Positions 1 to 5,657 of a DNA stretch of 7,064 nucleotides are shown here, one piece after another. The stretch's first letter is position 1, and the number at the start of each line of letters is the position of its first letter. Made by a program: the position numbers and the translations under genes. The DNA is taken from contig JAFUCW010000402.1 in the NCBI GenBank assembly GCA_017459485.1, positions 1 to 7,064 of the forward strand, given 5' to 3'. Source of the stretch: Eggerthellaceae bacterium. Lineage in GTDB: Bacteria > Actinomycetota > Coriobacteriia > Coriobacteriales > Eggerthellaceae. Under the pieces are notes generated by a model. It searched no databases. It worked only from the letters and a program-made list of their open reading frames with translations, and was not told the DNA's origin.

Positions 1-30
1 ATTAGAGCTAAAAAGCGCCTTAACGAAACC
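1..30. other. Left edge, downstream of the MutY-like gene
   Basis: Thirty bases follow the MutY-like stop codon. They contain a short T-run on the minus strand (GGCGCTTTTTAGC) but no convincing stem before it. I see no gene; the stretch is too short to judge. Confidence 0.3.
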
Positions 31-900
31 CTAGGGCACAACCTTGTCATCCACTATTTCGAAAAAGCCTTCGTCCTTCAACGAACTCATAAGCCTTTGA
101 AACATTTCATCGGAAACGATGTCCCTACCCTTGGATCGCTCATGCTCGTCGAGAGCGTTTCTCAAATCCGCAACTTCTATCCCTGGCTCTGCAAGAACTT
201 CACGAACCAAAAACGCTCGCTTCTGCCTGACGCTCCCTTCGAAAGGGCTTTGACGATGATAAGAACTCGATTTACGCGAAGGGTTCGGCAATACCCGTTT
301 CAAATAAGCGCCGTAGTCCAGAAGAGCGTAATACCATCCTCTTGGGTCGTCGCGGCTACAAGTGGCCTGAACAAGAGGGACAAGGTCCCTGTCGGACACC
401 CGAGAGACTTCGCTGGAAAAGAAATGGTGGAGGTACACGCTTCGAACGTTGGTCTCAAGGTAGACGCACGGCTCCTGATACGCAAAAGCGACGATGCCGG
501 CAGCGGTCGCAGGGCCGACACCCGGCAATGACTCGAGCTCGCTAAGCGAACGCGGAAGGTTCCCCGCATACAGAGATGCACATTGCTCGGCAGATCGCTT
601 CAAGGCAAGTGCACGTCTGTTGTAGCCAAGGCCCTGCCAACGCTCAAGCACGTCCGAAGTGCTCGCTGCCGCAAGCGAATCGATCGTGGGAAAAGCCTGC
701 ATCCACGAAGGCCAATAGTCCAACACGCGCACCACCTGGGTTTGTTGGAGCATAACCTCGGAAACATAGACTGCATACGGATCGTCGATATTGCGCCAGG
801 GAAGCCCAGCGCGTGCATGAACGCGCCCCATTTCCCAAACAAGAGAAACGAAACCCCCCATTTCGGGGGGCACAACGTCTAGATTAAGCGGATTCGCCAT
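31..900 (-). CDS. MutY-like A/G-specific adenine DNA glycosylase lacking the Fe-S cluster
   Basis: HhH-GPD base-excision repair glycosylase, expected to remove adenine mispaired with 8-oxoguanine or G. From the start chosen here it has 289 residues. LPWR is at about 33-36. SEVMLQQTQV carries the catalytic Glu at about 48. WQGLGYNRRA is at about 88-97. The helix-hairpin-helix LPGVGPATAAG is at about 125-135. ETNVR, about 149-153, stands where E. coli MutY has the catalytic Asp of DGNVKRV, so Glu replaces Asp. The EndoIII lyase lysine position is Ala, which suggests a monofunctional enzyme. The four-cysteine Fe-S loop is absent: the region after DYGAYLKR has an NPSRKSS...FEGSVRQ stretch instead. 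No NUDIX-like 8-oxoG recognition domain follows; the last 60 residues look like a small winged-helix tail. I chose the ATG at 900 because GAGGG lies just upstream and it overlaps the Rrf2 gene by only 17 bp. The longer start at 945 has no ribosome binding site. The stop is TAG. Family call is secure; base specificity is inferred. Confidence 0.88.
   Translation of the reverse strand: MANPLNLDVVPPEMGGFVSLVWEMGRVHARAGLPWRNIDDPYAVYVSEVMLQQTQVVRVLDYWPSWMQAFPTIDSLAAASTSDVLERWQGLGYNRRALALKRSAEQCASLYAGNLPRSLSELESLPGVGPATAAGIVAFAYQEPCVYLETNVRSVYLHHFFSSEVSRVSDRDLVPLVQATCSRDDPRGWYYALLDYGAYLKRVLPNPSRKSSSYHRQSPFEGSVRQKRAFLVREVLAEPGIEVADLRNALDEHERSKGRDIVSDEMFQRLMSSLKDEGFFEIVDDKVVP
854..870. repeat. Perfect G/C inverted repeat near the start of the MutY-like gene
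   Basis: Read on the coding (minus) strand, six C, a GAAAT loop and six G form a perfect 6-bp all-GC stem with a 5-nt loop. It falls about 30 nt inside the MutY-like gene when the start is 900, and just after the Rrf2 stop codon at 886-884. The loop contains most of an in-frame ATG (861-859). No T-run follows in the sense direction, so it is not a typical intrinsic terminator. An RNA hairpin here could slow translation or protect the message; this is inference. Confidence 0.6.
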
Positions 901-1423
901 TGCCCTCACGCGCTGCTTCGACCCCGCAGTCTGGAGGGGTCGCATTCGAAAGGAAGCTTTCTACAGTAGCGACCACCTGAGCGTTTACGTTGTTGCGAGC
1001 GTCGTCAAGAAATGCGCCGTCAGGGGATCCGTCGAAGACATCCTTTAAAGTAAGTGATCCGAAAAGCGTAGAGAGCGCCTCGTCTGCCGCAATCCACACT
1101 CGATTGAAGGTGCATCCTTCGGAAAGCGAACACGATTCGGGATCGATGGCGCATGGGGCAACCGTGACTGGCCCCTGCAAAACGCGAAGAACATCAAGTA
1201 TCGTGGTGTCGCCTGGGTCGATGGACAGCGACAATCCGCCCCGGGCGCCGCGAACCGTTTTGAGAAAACCTGCAGTAGCCAGGTCGTGCTGAATGGTACG
1301 AGCGAAAGCGTACGGAATTTCCTCTTCTTCGGCAACATCGGCAATAGAAACGTAGCCGTCCCTATGGCGATAGGCGGATCGAAGAATTCGGCAGGCATAA
1401 TCGCATCGACGAGTGAGCTCCAT
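884..1423 (-). CDS. Rrf2 family transcriptional regulator with putative Fe-S cysteine triad
   Basis: DNA-binding regulator of the Rrf2 family (IscR, NsrR and CymR relatives), 179 residues. The N-terminal winged helix has the family pattern MELTRRCDYACRIL, then VSIADVAEEEEIPYAFARTIQHDL (about 25-48), and the wing GARGGLSL at about 59-66. Three cysteines at 91, 98 and 104 (C-X6-C-X5-C) sit where IscR and NsrR hold a [2Fe-2S] or [4Fe-4S] cluster; those families have C-X5-C-X5-C, so there is one extra residue here. Other cysteines are at 7, 11 and 166. The protein probably senses iron-sulfur status, redox or NO, but which cannot be read from sequence. The last ~35 residues are unlike the core family. 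Its ATG follows the TAA of the preceding reading frame with no gap, and AAAGGA lies 9 nt upstream inside that frame. It overlaps the MutY-like gene by 17 bp. No target sites were identified. Confidence 0.9.
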   Translation of the reverse strand: MELTRRCDYACRILRSAYRHRDGYVSIADVAEEEEIPYAFARTIQHDLATAGFLKTVRGARGGLSLSIDPGDTTILDVLRVLQGPVTVAPCAIDPESCSLSEGCTFNRVWIAADEALSTLFGSLTLKDVFDGSPDGAFLDDARNNVNAQVVATVESFLSNATPPDCGVEAAREGNGESA

Positions 1424-1912
1424 TTACCCAAGTCCTTTCAAGACATCTTCATCGTCCAATTCAAGACGCAATTCTTCATCAAGGCAGTCTTCCAATTCGC
1501 GATACTCATCTGAGTTCATCGGCTGAAAGGAAGCTATCCGATCGTAGAGGTCGTTCCTGGTGACAGGCACATAAATACGTCGCTCGATGCTGTGCCGAAA
1601 TGCAGACTCGACAGCTTCTCGAGCAGCAAAGTAGATTTCGTGACGCGAAAGGTTGGCCGAAAGACGAACAAGGTCGTCCGAGCCCAAAGCGCGAAGCGAA
1701 GGATAGAGCGAAAACACGTCGTTCCATAGGGACGAACGCTCTTCTTCGTTGGGCAATTCGATAGTGAACGACGTCAAAGGACCAAGCAGGTCCTCGAAAA
1801 AGTCGTCAAGGTCCGAATCCAAAGAGCATGTCGCGATTACCTTGACTTCGGGATTGTCGACGGCAGAGCGAATGAACATGACAGCCTCGCGCGCGCCGCG
1901 CGAGAACTGCAT
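1424..1912 (-). CDS. C-terminal segment of degenerate AAA+-like protein, separated from its N-terminal part by an in-frame TAG
   Basis: A frame of 162 residues that reads as the missing second half of the AAA+ domain of the gene upstream. VKVIATCSLDSDLDDFF (about 23-39) matches the strand and sensor-1 region of AAA proteins (typically ATN followed by a D-x-LD pattern), with C-S in place of the usual Asn. LTSFTIELPNEEERSSLW (about 46-63) matches the strand leading into the lid, but the RPGRFD arginine-finger stretch is replaced by GPLTSF. Residues 64-110 resemble the helical lid, with HEIYFAAREAVESAF at 91-105. The tail (133-162) is strongly acidic. It is in the same frame as the upstream segment, three codons after its TAG. 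The ATG at 1912 has no convincing Shine-Dalgarno sequence (GACGAGTAGCCCTACGGA precedes it), so independent initiation is doubtful; reinitiation after the nearby stop is possible. The stop TAA touches the Rrf2 start. That it belongs to the upstream protein is well supported; whether it is made as a separate polypeptide is not. Confidence 0.72.
   Translation of the reverse strand: MQFSRGAREAVMFIRSAVDNPEVKVIATCSLDSDLDDFFEDLLGPLTSFTIELPNEEERSSLWNDVFSLYPSLRALGSDDLVRLSANLSRHEIYFAAREAVESAFRHSIERRIYVPVTRNDLYDRIASFQPMNSDEYRELEDCLDEELRLELDDEDVLKGLG
1433..1438 (-). promoter_or_regulatory. Ribosome binding site of the Rrf2 gene
   Basis: AAAGGA on the minus strand, 9 nt before the Rrf2 ATG at 1423. It lies inside the last codons of the preceding frame, whose TAA directly abuts the ATG. 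Rrf2 translation is therefore likely coupled to translation of the AAA C-terminal segment. Confidence 0.7.
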
Positions 1913-1924
1913 TCCGTAGGGCTA
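1913..1924 (-). other. In-frame amber codon and three-codon bridge inside the AAA+-like gene
   Basis: On the minus strand the sequence reads GAC GAG TAG CCC TAC GGA ATG. The TAG at 1924-1922 ends the N-terminal segment. CCC-TAC-GGA and then the ATG at 1912 remain in the same frame, which stays open for 162 further codons with AAA-like sequence. The stop falls in an acidic loop between Walker B and sensor 1. One base change (for example from GAG or TAC/TAT) would explain it. TAG also ends the MutY-like and HAD genes in this window, so it is a normal stop codon here. Confidence 0.85.
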
Positions 1925-2899
1925 CTCGTCATCTTCGTAGAAATCGTTAGTAAAGGGAGCTCCCCAGAGGTCCACATCTTCGAGCAAAAGCATTCCCGGA
2001 CCAGAAAAACCCCTGGTGGCGTTGATGCGGAAATCGTTAGTGGCAACAACGCAGAGAATCGGAAAACCCATAGGCGTCTGATCCATGTACATGCGGAGGC
2101 CAGGAACGCCGAGCTCTTTGCCCGTAGCAAGCATAAACTGGTTCGCATCCTCGCGCGAAGCAGACCTGAAAAGCATGGTCTCGAAGGAAGAAAGGGAGTC
2201 GATTCCGTGGCGGCGGGACAACGAAGCGACGAACTCGGAGAACTCACTGTCGTTAGCCAAGCCGATTCCGCGCATATGCATTGACTCGATCGCCCTGTCA
2301 AATCCAACGAGGTCGTCGTAGGTGAATTCGTCGGGATCTACCTGTTCGCGCGCATCGTCGTCTTCCTTGGCCACTTGATCCTGAGACTCCTGAGGCCAGG
2401 GAACAACTCCAGTGGAAGGTTTAGACTGCGAAGGCGCAGCGGGCAGCGACCGCGCGAAGACCTGACCGACCACCATGCCGTCTTTGATACCGGCGAAATC
2501 TTCCGAAACCATCTGAGCCATGTCCTGTATGTCTTTACGGGAAAGGCCGAACTCTTCAAGCTTGTCTAGGGCTAGACGCTGGAGGGCCTCGGCATGCGAT
2601 GCGACCTCTTCGCTGGAAAGGTAGGGCTCGAGCCGCTCGAACACATGTTCGGCAAGGGAGCGATCTTTCAGTTCATGGGAAATGTCCCACGCCTTGTAAA
2701 GGCCGTCGATAGCAGGCTGGACAAGGGTATTGTCGGACAGCGCCGACGCCTCGAATGCGGCAAGATAGAGGTGCGCAGCTTCATAGCCGTTGCCCCGTGC
2801 AGCAGCAGCTTCGGCAAGATCGAGAAGCTCGTCAGACGAATCATCGCGATCATTGGACACATCAGGCGAACCTAAGGGCTTACGGCCTTTGCCAAACAC
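1922..2899 (-). CDS. TPR-like / degenerate AAA+ ATPase-like protein, N-terminal segment ended by TAG
   Basis: I do not recognise a named family. From the GTG at 2899 the segment has 325 residues. Residues about 22-135 are alpha-helical with a TPR-like character (LLDLAEAAAARGNGYEAAHLYLAA, then AEHVFERLEPYL). A low-complexity linker (about 150-190, rich in S, P, Q, E and D) follows. From about 193, FTYDDLVGFDRAIESM resembles the start of an AAA domain (F-x-D-x-x-G-x-x-x-A). At 243-251 LFRSASRED replaces GPPGTGKT, so the P-loop Lys and Thr are lost, while the following helix (LATGKELGVPGLRM) still looks like AAA. Walker B at 303-310 is MLLLEDVD, with Asp-Glu swapped to Glu-Asp. The frame then stops at TAG in an acidic loop; the rest of the domain continues in the same frame. 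GAGGTGA lies 5 nt before the GTG at 2899 and decides that start over the GTG at 2908. It is probably a cytosolic pseudo-ATPase or scaffold (inference). First gene of the pseudo-AAA / Rrf2 / MutY unit. Confidence 0.75.
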   Translation of the reverse strand: MFGKGRKPLGSPDVSNDRDDSSDELLDLAEAAAARGNGYEAAHLYLAAFEASALSDNTLVQPAIDGLYKAWDISHELKDRSLAEHVFERLEPYLSSEEVASHAEALQRLALDKLEEFGLSRKDIQDMAQMVSEDFAGIKDGMVVGQVFARSLPAAPSQSKPSTGVVPWPQESQDQVAKEDDDAREQVDPDEFTYDDLVGFDRAIESMHMRGIGLANDSEFSEFVASLSRRHGIDSLSSFETMLFRSASREDANQFMLATGKELGVPGLRMYMDQTPMGFPILCVVATNDFRINATRGFSGPGMLLLEDVDLWGAPFTNDFYEDDE

Positions 2900-2904
2900 G
2901 GAAC

Positions 2905-2911
2905 TCACCTC
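2905..2911 (-). promoter_or_regulatory. Shine-Dalgarno sequence deciding the GTG start at 2899
   Basis: GAGGTGA on the minus strand is a strong match to the anti-Shine-Dalgarno complement. It ends 5 nt before the GTG at 2899. It overlaps the alternative GTG at 2908, which therefore cannot use it. Confidence 0.75.
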
Positions 2912-3077
2912 GATTCATAGACAAGGATTGTGATGCCTTCAGTGACATTTTAAGCGTAGGAAACCTCTTGGAGTTGAGTATCAGGAAGAATCCTTATTTC
3001 GTTACGATACCGACAGAATGAAACAGAAACGATGCTAGTGCATGAGGTATTGGCAAAACTCCGAAGAGGGGGAGAAT
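2912..3077 (-). promoter_or_regulatory. Intergenic region, probable promoter of the pseudo-AAA / Rrf2 / MutY unit
   Basis: This is the only sizeable non-coding gap in the window, AT-richer than its neighbours, lying between the HAD gene stop and the pseudo-AAA gene. A TAAAAT hexamer on the minus strand (2952-2947) could be a -10 box, giving a leader of roughly 40 nt, but I find no good -35 partner at 16-18 nt. Just after the HAD stop, CTCC and GGAG can pair over an 8-nt loop and are followed by TTTT (about 3057-3075); this is too weak to call a terminator. GTATC and GATAC form a short widely spaced inverted repeat at about 2980-3011. No RNA gene or small ORF is convincing. Confidence 0.4.
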
Positions 3078-3794
3078 CTATTCCCACTCCAAGATGCGCC
3101 ATCCTCTTTCGCGCGCCATGCGGGCAAGGGGTTTGTTGGGTGTGACGGCAAAAGCCGTAGTCGCTGCCGACAAAAGCGGCGCGTCGGAGTGATGGTCGCC
3201 GTAGGCGTAGGCAAGCTCCCAGCCCCCTTCCCCATAGGCTTTGTTCGCAAACGCTATGACCGCACGGAGCTTTTCTTGCCCTTCAAGCGGAAGGCCATCG
3301 ACGCGACGTGTGTAGTTGCCGTTTGCGTCAACGACCATGCGCGTGGCGATCACATGGTCGAAACGGTGCGACTCCTGAGCGCGAAAGGCAATAGGCTCCC
3401 ATGTTGCCGAAACGGCCATGACAACGCATCCTTCGTCATGATGCGCGGCTATGCTCTCGTCGGCGGCAGGCCTCCATCGAGCTGCGACAACCTCGTCGTA
3501 GAACAAGCGCAGGTAGTCGTCTACAAGGTCGGCGGGAATGCCGCAAAAAGGTTTGAACACGAGTCCGCGAACGAAACTTTCGTTTTGCGGAAGCTGGTAC
3601 TTATAGCGAAGCGCCCATATGCCTATGCGCAATGCGGTAGGAAACGGCAAGATCCTGTTTCTCATAAGATACCCGACGAGCAACGCAGGCGAGTTTCCCG
3701 TTATGCACGTCCCATCAAAGTCGTAGACGGCCAAGCGCACCTTTTCGGCTGGCAAAGCGGTCGTCGTGCTATGCGAAATCGAGGAGTCCCCCAC
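3078..3794 (-). CDS. HAD superfamily hydrolase, subfamily IB (phosphoserine phosphatase-like)
   Basis: Predicted cytosolic Mg2+-dependent phosphatase of 238 residues, normal size for HAD-IB. Motif I is DFDGT at 25-29, with nucleophile Asp25 and acid/base Asp27. Motif II is the Ser of AVSAT at 129. The motif III Lys is in GQEKLRA at 175. Motif IV is GDHHSD at 199-204 with two metal-binding Asp. The C-terminus (AVTPNKPLARMARERGWRILEW) is typical of the HAD-IB hydrolases related to SerB, whose cap is a helical insertion between motifs I and II (about 35-120 here). The substrate is unknown: phosphoserine is possible, but the family also acts on other phosphomonoesters, including lipid-linked ones. 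Translation probably starts at the GTG at 3794, with AAGGA 11 nt upstream in the 21-bp gap after the ABC gene. The first ~17 residues are Ser/Thr-rich and not conserved-looking. It is probably co-transcribed with the two ABC genes. The stop is TAG. Confidence 0.88.
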   Translation of the reverse strand: MGDSSISHSTTTALPAEKVRLAVYDFDGTCITGNSPALLVGYLMRNRILPFPTALRIGIWALRYKYQLPQNESFVRGLVFKPFCGIPADLVDDYLRLFYDEVVAARWRPAADESIAAHHDEGCVVMAVSATWEPIAFRAQESHRFDHVIATRMVVDANGNYTRRVDGLPLEGQEKLRAVIAFANKAYGEGGWELAYAYGDHHSDAPLLSAATTAFAVTPNKPLARMARERGWRILEWE

Positions 3795-3815
3795 CGGATC
3801 GGTATTCCTTTCAGC

Positions 3816-5657
3816 TCAGTTCTCGAACTGTGAATTGTACAACTCTGCGTAAAAACCGCCAAGCGAAAGGAGCTCGTCGTGCGTACCCTGCTCGACAATA
3901 TCGCCGTCTTTGATGCACAGTATCAGATCGGCGTTGCGTATGGTGGAAAGACGATGGGCGATCACGAAGCTGGTACGCCCTTTCATAAGACTATCCATCG
4001 CCTTTTGGATAAGCGCTTCGGTACGCGTGTCAACCGAGCTGGTCGCCTCGTCCAAAACGAGGATGCGTCTGTCCGCAAGCACCGCACGCGCAATAGTGAT
4101 GAGCTGGCGTTGCCCGGCGCTTATATTGGTGGCGTCTTCATTTACCACCATGTCGTAGCCACCGGGTAGCGTGGTTATGAACCAATGCGCATGGGCAGCG
4201 CGTGCCGCCCTCTCCACCTCTTCGTCGGTGGCGTCCAAGTTGCCATACCGTATGTTTTCCCTGATGGTACCCGAGAACAGCCAGGTTTCCTGCAGCACCA
4301 TGGCAAACTGGTTTCGCAATTGCTCCCTTTTGATGCTACGAATATCGCGCCCGTCGACCATGATCGATCCGTCGTCAACGTAATAGAAACGCATAAGAAG
4401 CTTGACGATGGTGGTCTTGCCGGCCCCGGTAGGCCCCACCAGTGCAACCATTTGACCCGCATCCACCTGCGCAGAGAAATCCTTCACGACCGGATTGAAA
4501 GCATCGTATCCGAACTGCACATGGTCGAACACGACCTCGCCCGTAACGGATTCGACGGTACCCGCCTCCTCTTCCGGGTCCATTTCGGGCTCTCCCAAGA
4601 ATTCCAAGACGCGTTCGGCGGCGGCAGTCATGGACTGAAGGATGTTGGCCACCTGCGAAAGTTGCTGGATGGGCTGGGTGAACGTTTTGACGTACTGGAT
4701 GAATGCCTGGATGTCGCCAACGGTAATCGCACGCTGAACGGCAAGGATGCCGCCAATCACCGCCACCGCAACGTAACCTAGGTTGCTTATAAAATTCATC
4801 GCCGGCATCATGAGAGAGCTGATGAACTGGGCCTTCCATGCACTGTTGAAAAGCGTGGCGTTGGCATCCTCGAACCGATCGATCGTCTGTTCGGACTGGC
4901 CGAACGCCCTGACGACCACGTGACCTGACAAAGTCTCTTCCACCTGTCCGTTGATTTCTCCCAACGTGTCCTGTTGGAGCCTGAAATACTTTTGCGAGCA
5001 ACCCACCACAAAGCGAACCACGAACAAGGCGAAGGGAATGACAAGCAACGCCACCACGGTAAGCAAAGGAGAAATCGAAAGCATCATGAACAAGACGCCG
5101 ACAAAAGTGACAACAGAAGTAATCAGGGTAGTCACTCCCTGAGAAAGCGTCTGGCCGAGCGTGTCCACGTCGTTGGTGATACGCGAAAGGACGTCTCCGG
5201 TCGACGTGCGCTCAAAATAAGACACAGGAAGGCGGCTTATCTTCTGGTCGATGTCTTTGCGCAGCGAATAGGAAACCCTTTGGCTCACTCCCGCCATGAT
5301 CCAATGCTGCGCCCAACCGCATACACCCGATGCAAGGTAGAGCGAAACGGTCGCCACAAGTATTCCCGCAATGTAGGAAAAATCGACGCCTCCCACGCCC
5401 GCCTGTTTTGCCGCAGAACCTTCGAAAAGCTCGGTCGTTGCAAGGCTGAGCACCTTAGGGCCCACAACGTTGAACGACGTAGACGCAATAGCAAAGAGCA
5501 CAACGAAGACAAGGCGCACCTTGTACGAGGAAAGGTACGCAAGTACTTTGTGAACCGTCCCACGGAAATCCTTGGGCTTCTCAATCGCGATGTTGCGCCC
5601 TGGTCCATGGGGAGGAACTGCCGAAACCTTGCGTGTCGAAGATGACTGAGGGGTCAT
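3816..5657 (-). CDS. ABC exporter half-transporter (TMD-NBD), catalytically competent subunit of a heterodimer
   Basis: Type IV (type I exporter) ABC protein of 613 residues with a fused membrane domain and nucleotide-binding domain, normal length. Hydrophobic helices lie at about 47-65, 95-120, 175-220 and 285-310. The second coupling region reads GEINGQVEETLSGHVVVRAFG (about 233-253). Walker A GPTGAGKT is at 408-415, the Q-loop Gln at 456, and the signature ISAGQ (usually LSGGQ) at 512-516. Walker B LVLDE ends with the catalytic Glu at 537, and the switch His of VIAHRLST is at 568. The deviant signature together with intact Walker B and His is what is expected of the TM288/BmrD-like partner. 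The ATG at 5657 overlaps the preceding gene's TGA as ATGA, so translation is coupled; a longer in-frame start at 5726 would lie well inside that gene and is rejected. An N-terminal cytosolic tail rich in Ser and Pro precedes the first helix. Substrate (drug, lipid or peptide) cannot be told. Confidence 0.93.
   Translation of the reverse strand: MTPQSSSTRKVSAVPPHGPGRNIAIEKPKDFRGTVHKVLAYLSSYKVRLVFVVLFAIASTSFNVVGPKVLSLATTELFEGSAAKQAGVGGVDFSYIAGILVATVSLYLASGVCGWAQHWIMAGVSQRVSYSLRKDIDQKISRLPVSYFERTSTGDVLSRITNDVDTLGQTLSQGVTTLITSVVTFVGVLFMMLSISPLLTVVALLVIPFALFVVRFVVGCSQKYFRLQQDTLGEINGQVEETLSGHVVVRAFGQSEQTIDRFEDANATLFNSAWKAQFISSLMMPAMNFISNLGYVAVAVIGGILAVQRAITVGDIQAFIQYVKTFTQPIQQLSQVANILQSMTAAAERVLEFLGEPEMDPEEEAGTVESVTGEVVFDHVQFGYDAFNPVVKDFSAQVDAGQMVALVGPTGAGKTTIVKLLMRFYYVDDGSIMVDGRDIRSIKREQLRNQFAMVLQETWLFSGTIRENIRYGNLDATDEEVERAARAAHAHWFITTLPGGYDMVVNEDATNISAGQRQLITIARAVLADRRILVLDEATSSVDTRTEALIQKAMDSLMKGRTSFVIAHRLSTIRNADLILCIKDGDIVEQGTHDELLSLGGFYAELYNSQFEN

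Noticed and set aside
901..945. An N-terminal extension of the MutY-like protein starting at 945
   Set aside because: It has no Shine-Dalgarno sequence and would deepen the overlap with Rrf2. The ATG at 900 has GAGGG upstream and leaves ample sequence before LPWR.
1922..1924. TAG as a pyrrolysine or other dedicated recoding site
   Set aside because: There is no pyl gene in view. The protein is not a methylamine methyltransferase, and TAG ends two neighbouring genes normally. It is kept only as a minor option in the split-gene finding.
3057..3075. A rho-independent terminator after the HAD gene
   Set aside because: The stem is only four base pairs with an 8-nt loop, and the T-run is four bases, which is below what I would call a terminator.
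3042..3833. A 263-residue plus-strand frame opposite the HAD gene
   Set aside because: It mirrors a clear HAD gene with all four catalytic motifs, shows no recognisable domain of its own, and reads like the usual antisense shadow (Arg- and Val-rich).
4974..5645. A 223-residue plus-strand frame opposite the ABC membrane domain
   Set aside because: It is rich in Arg, His and Asn with no hydrophobic core or motif, and lies entirely inside a well-supported ABC gene.
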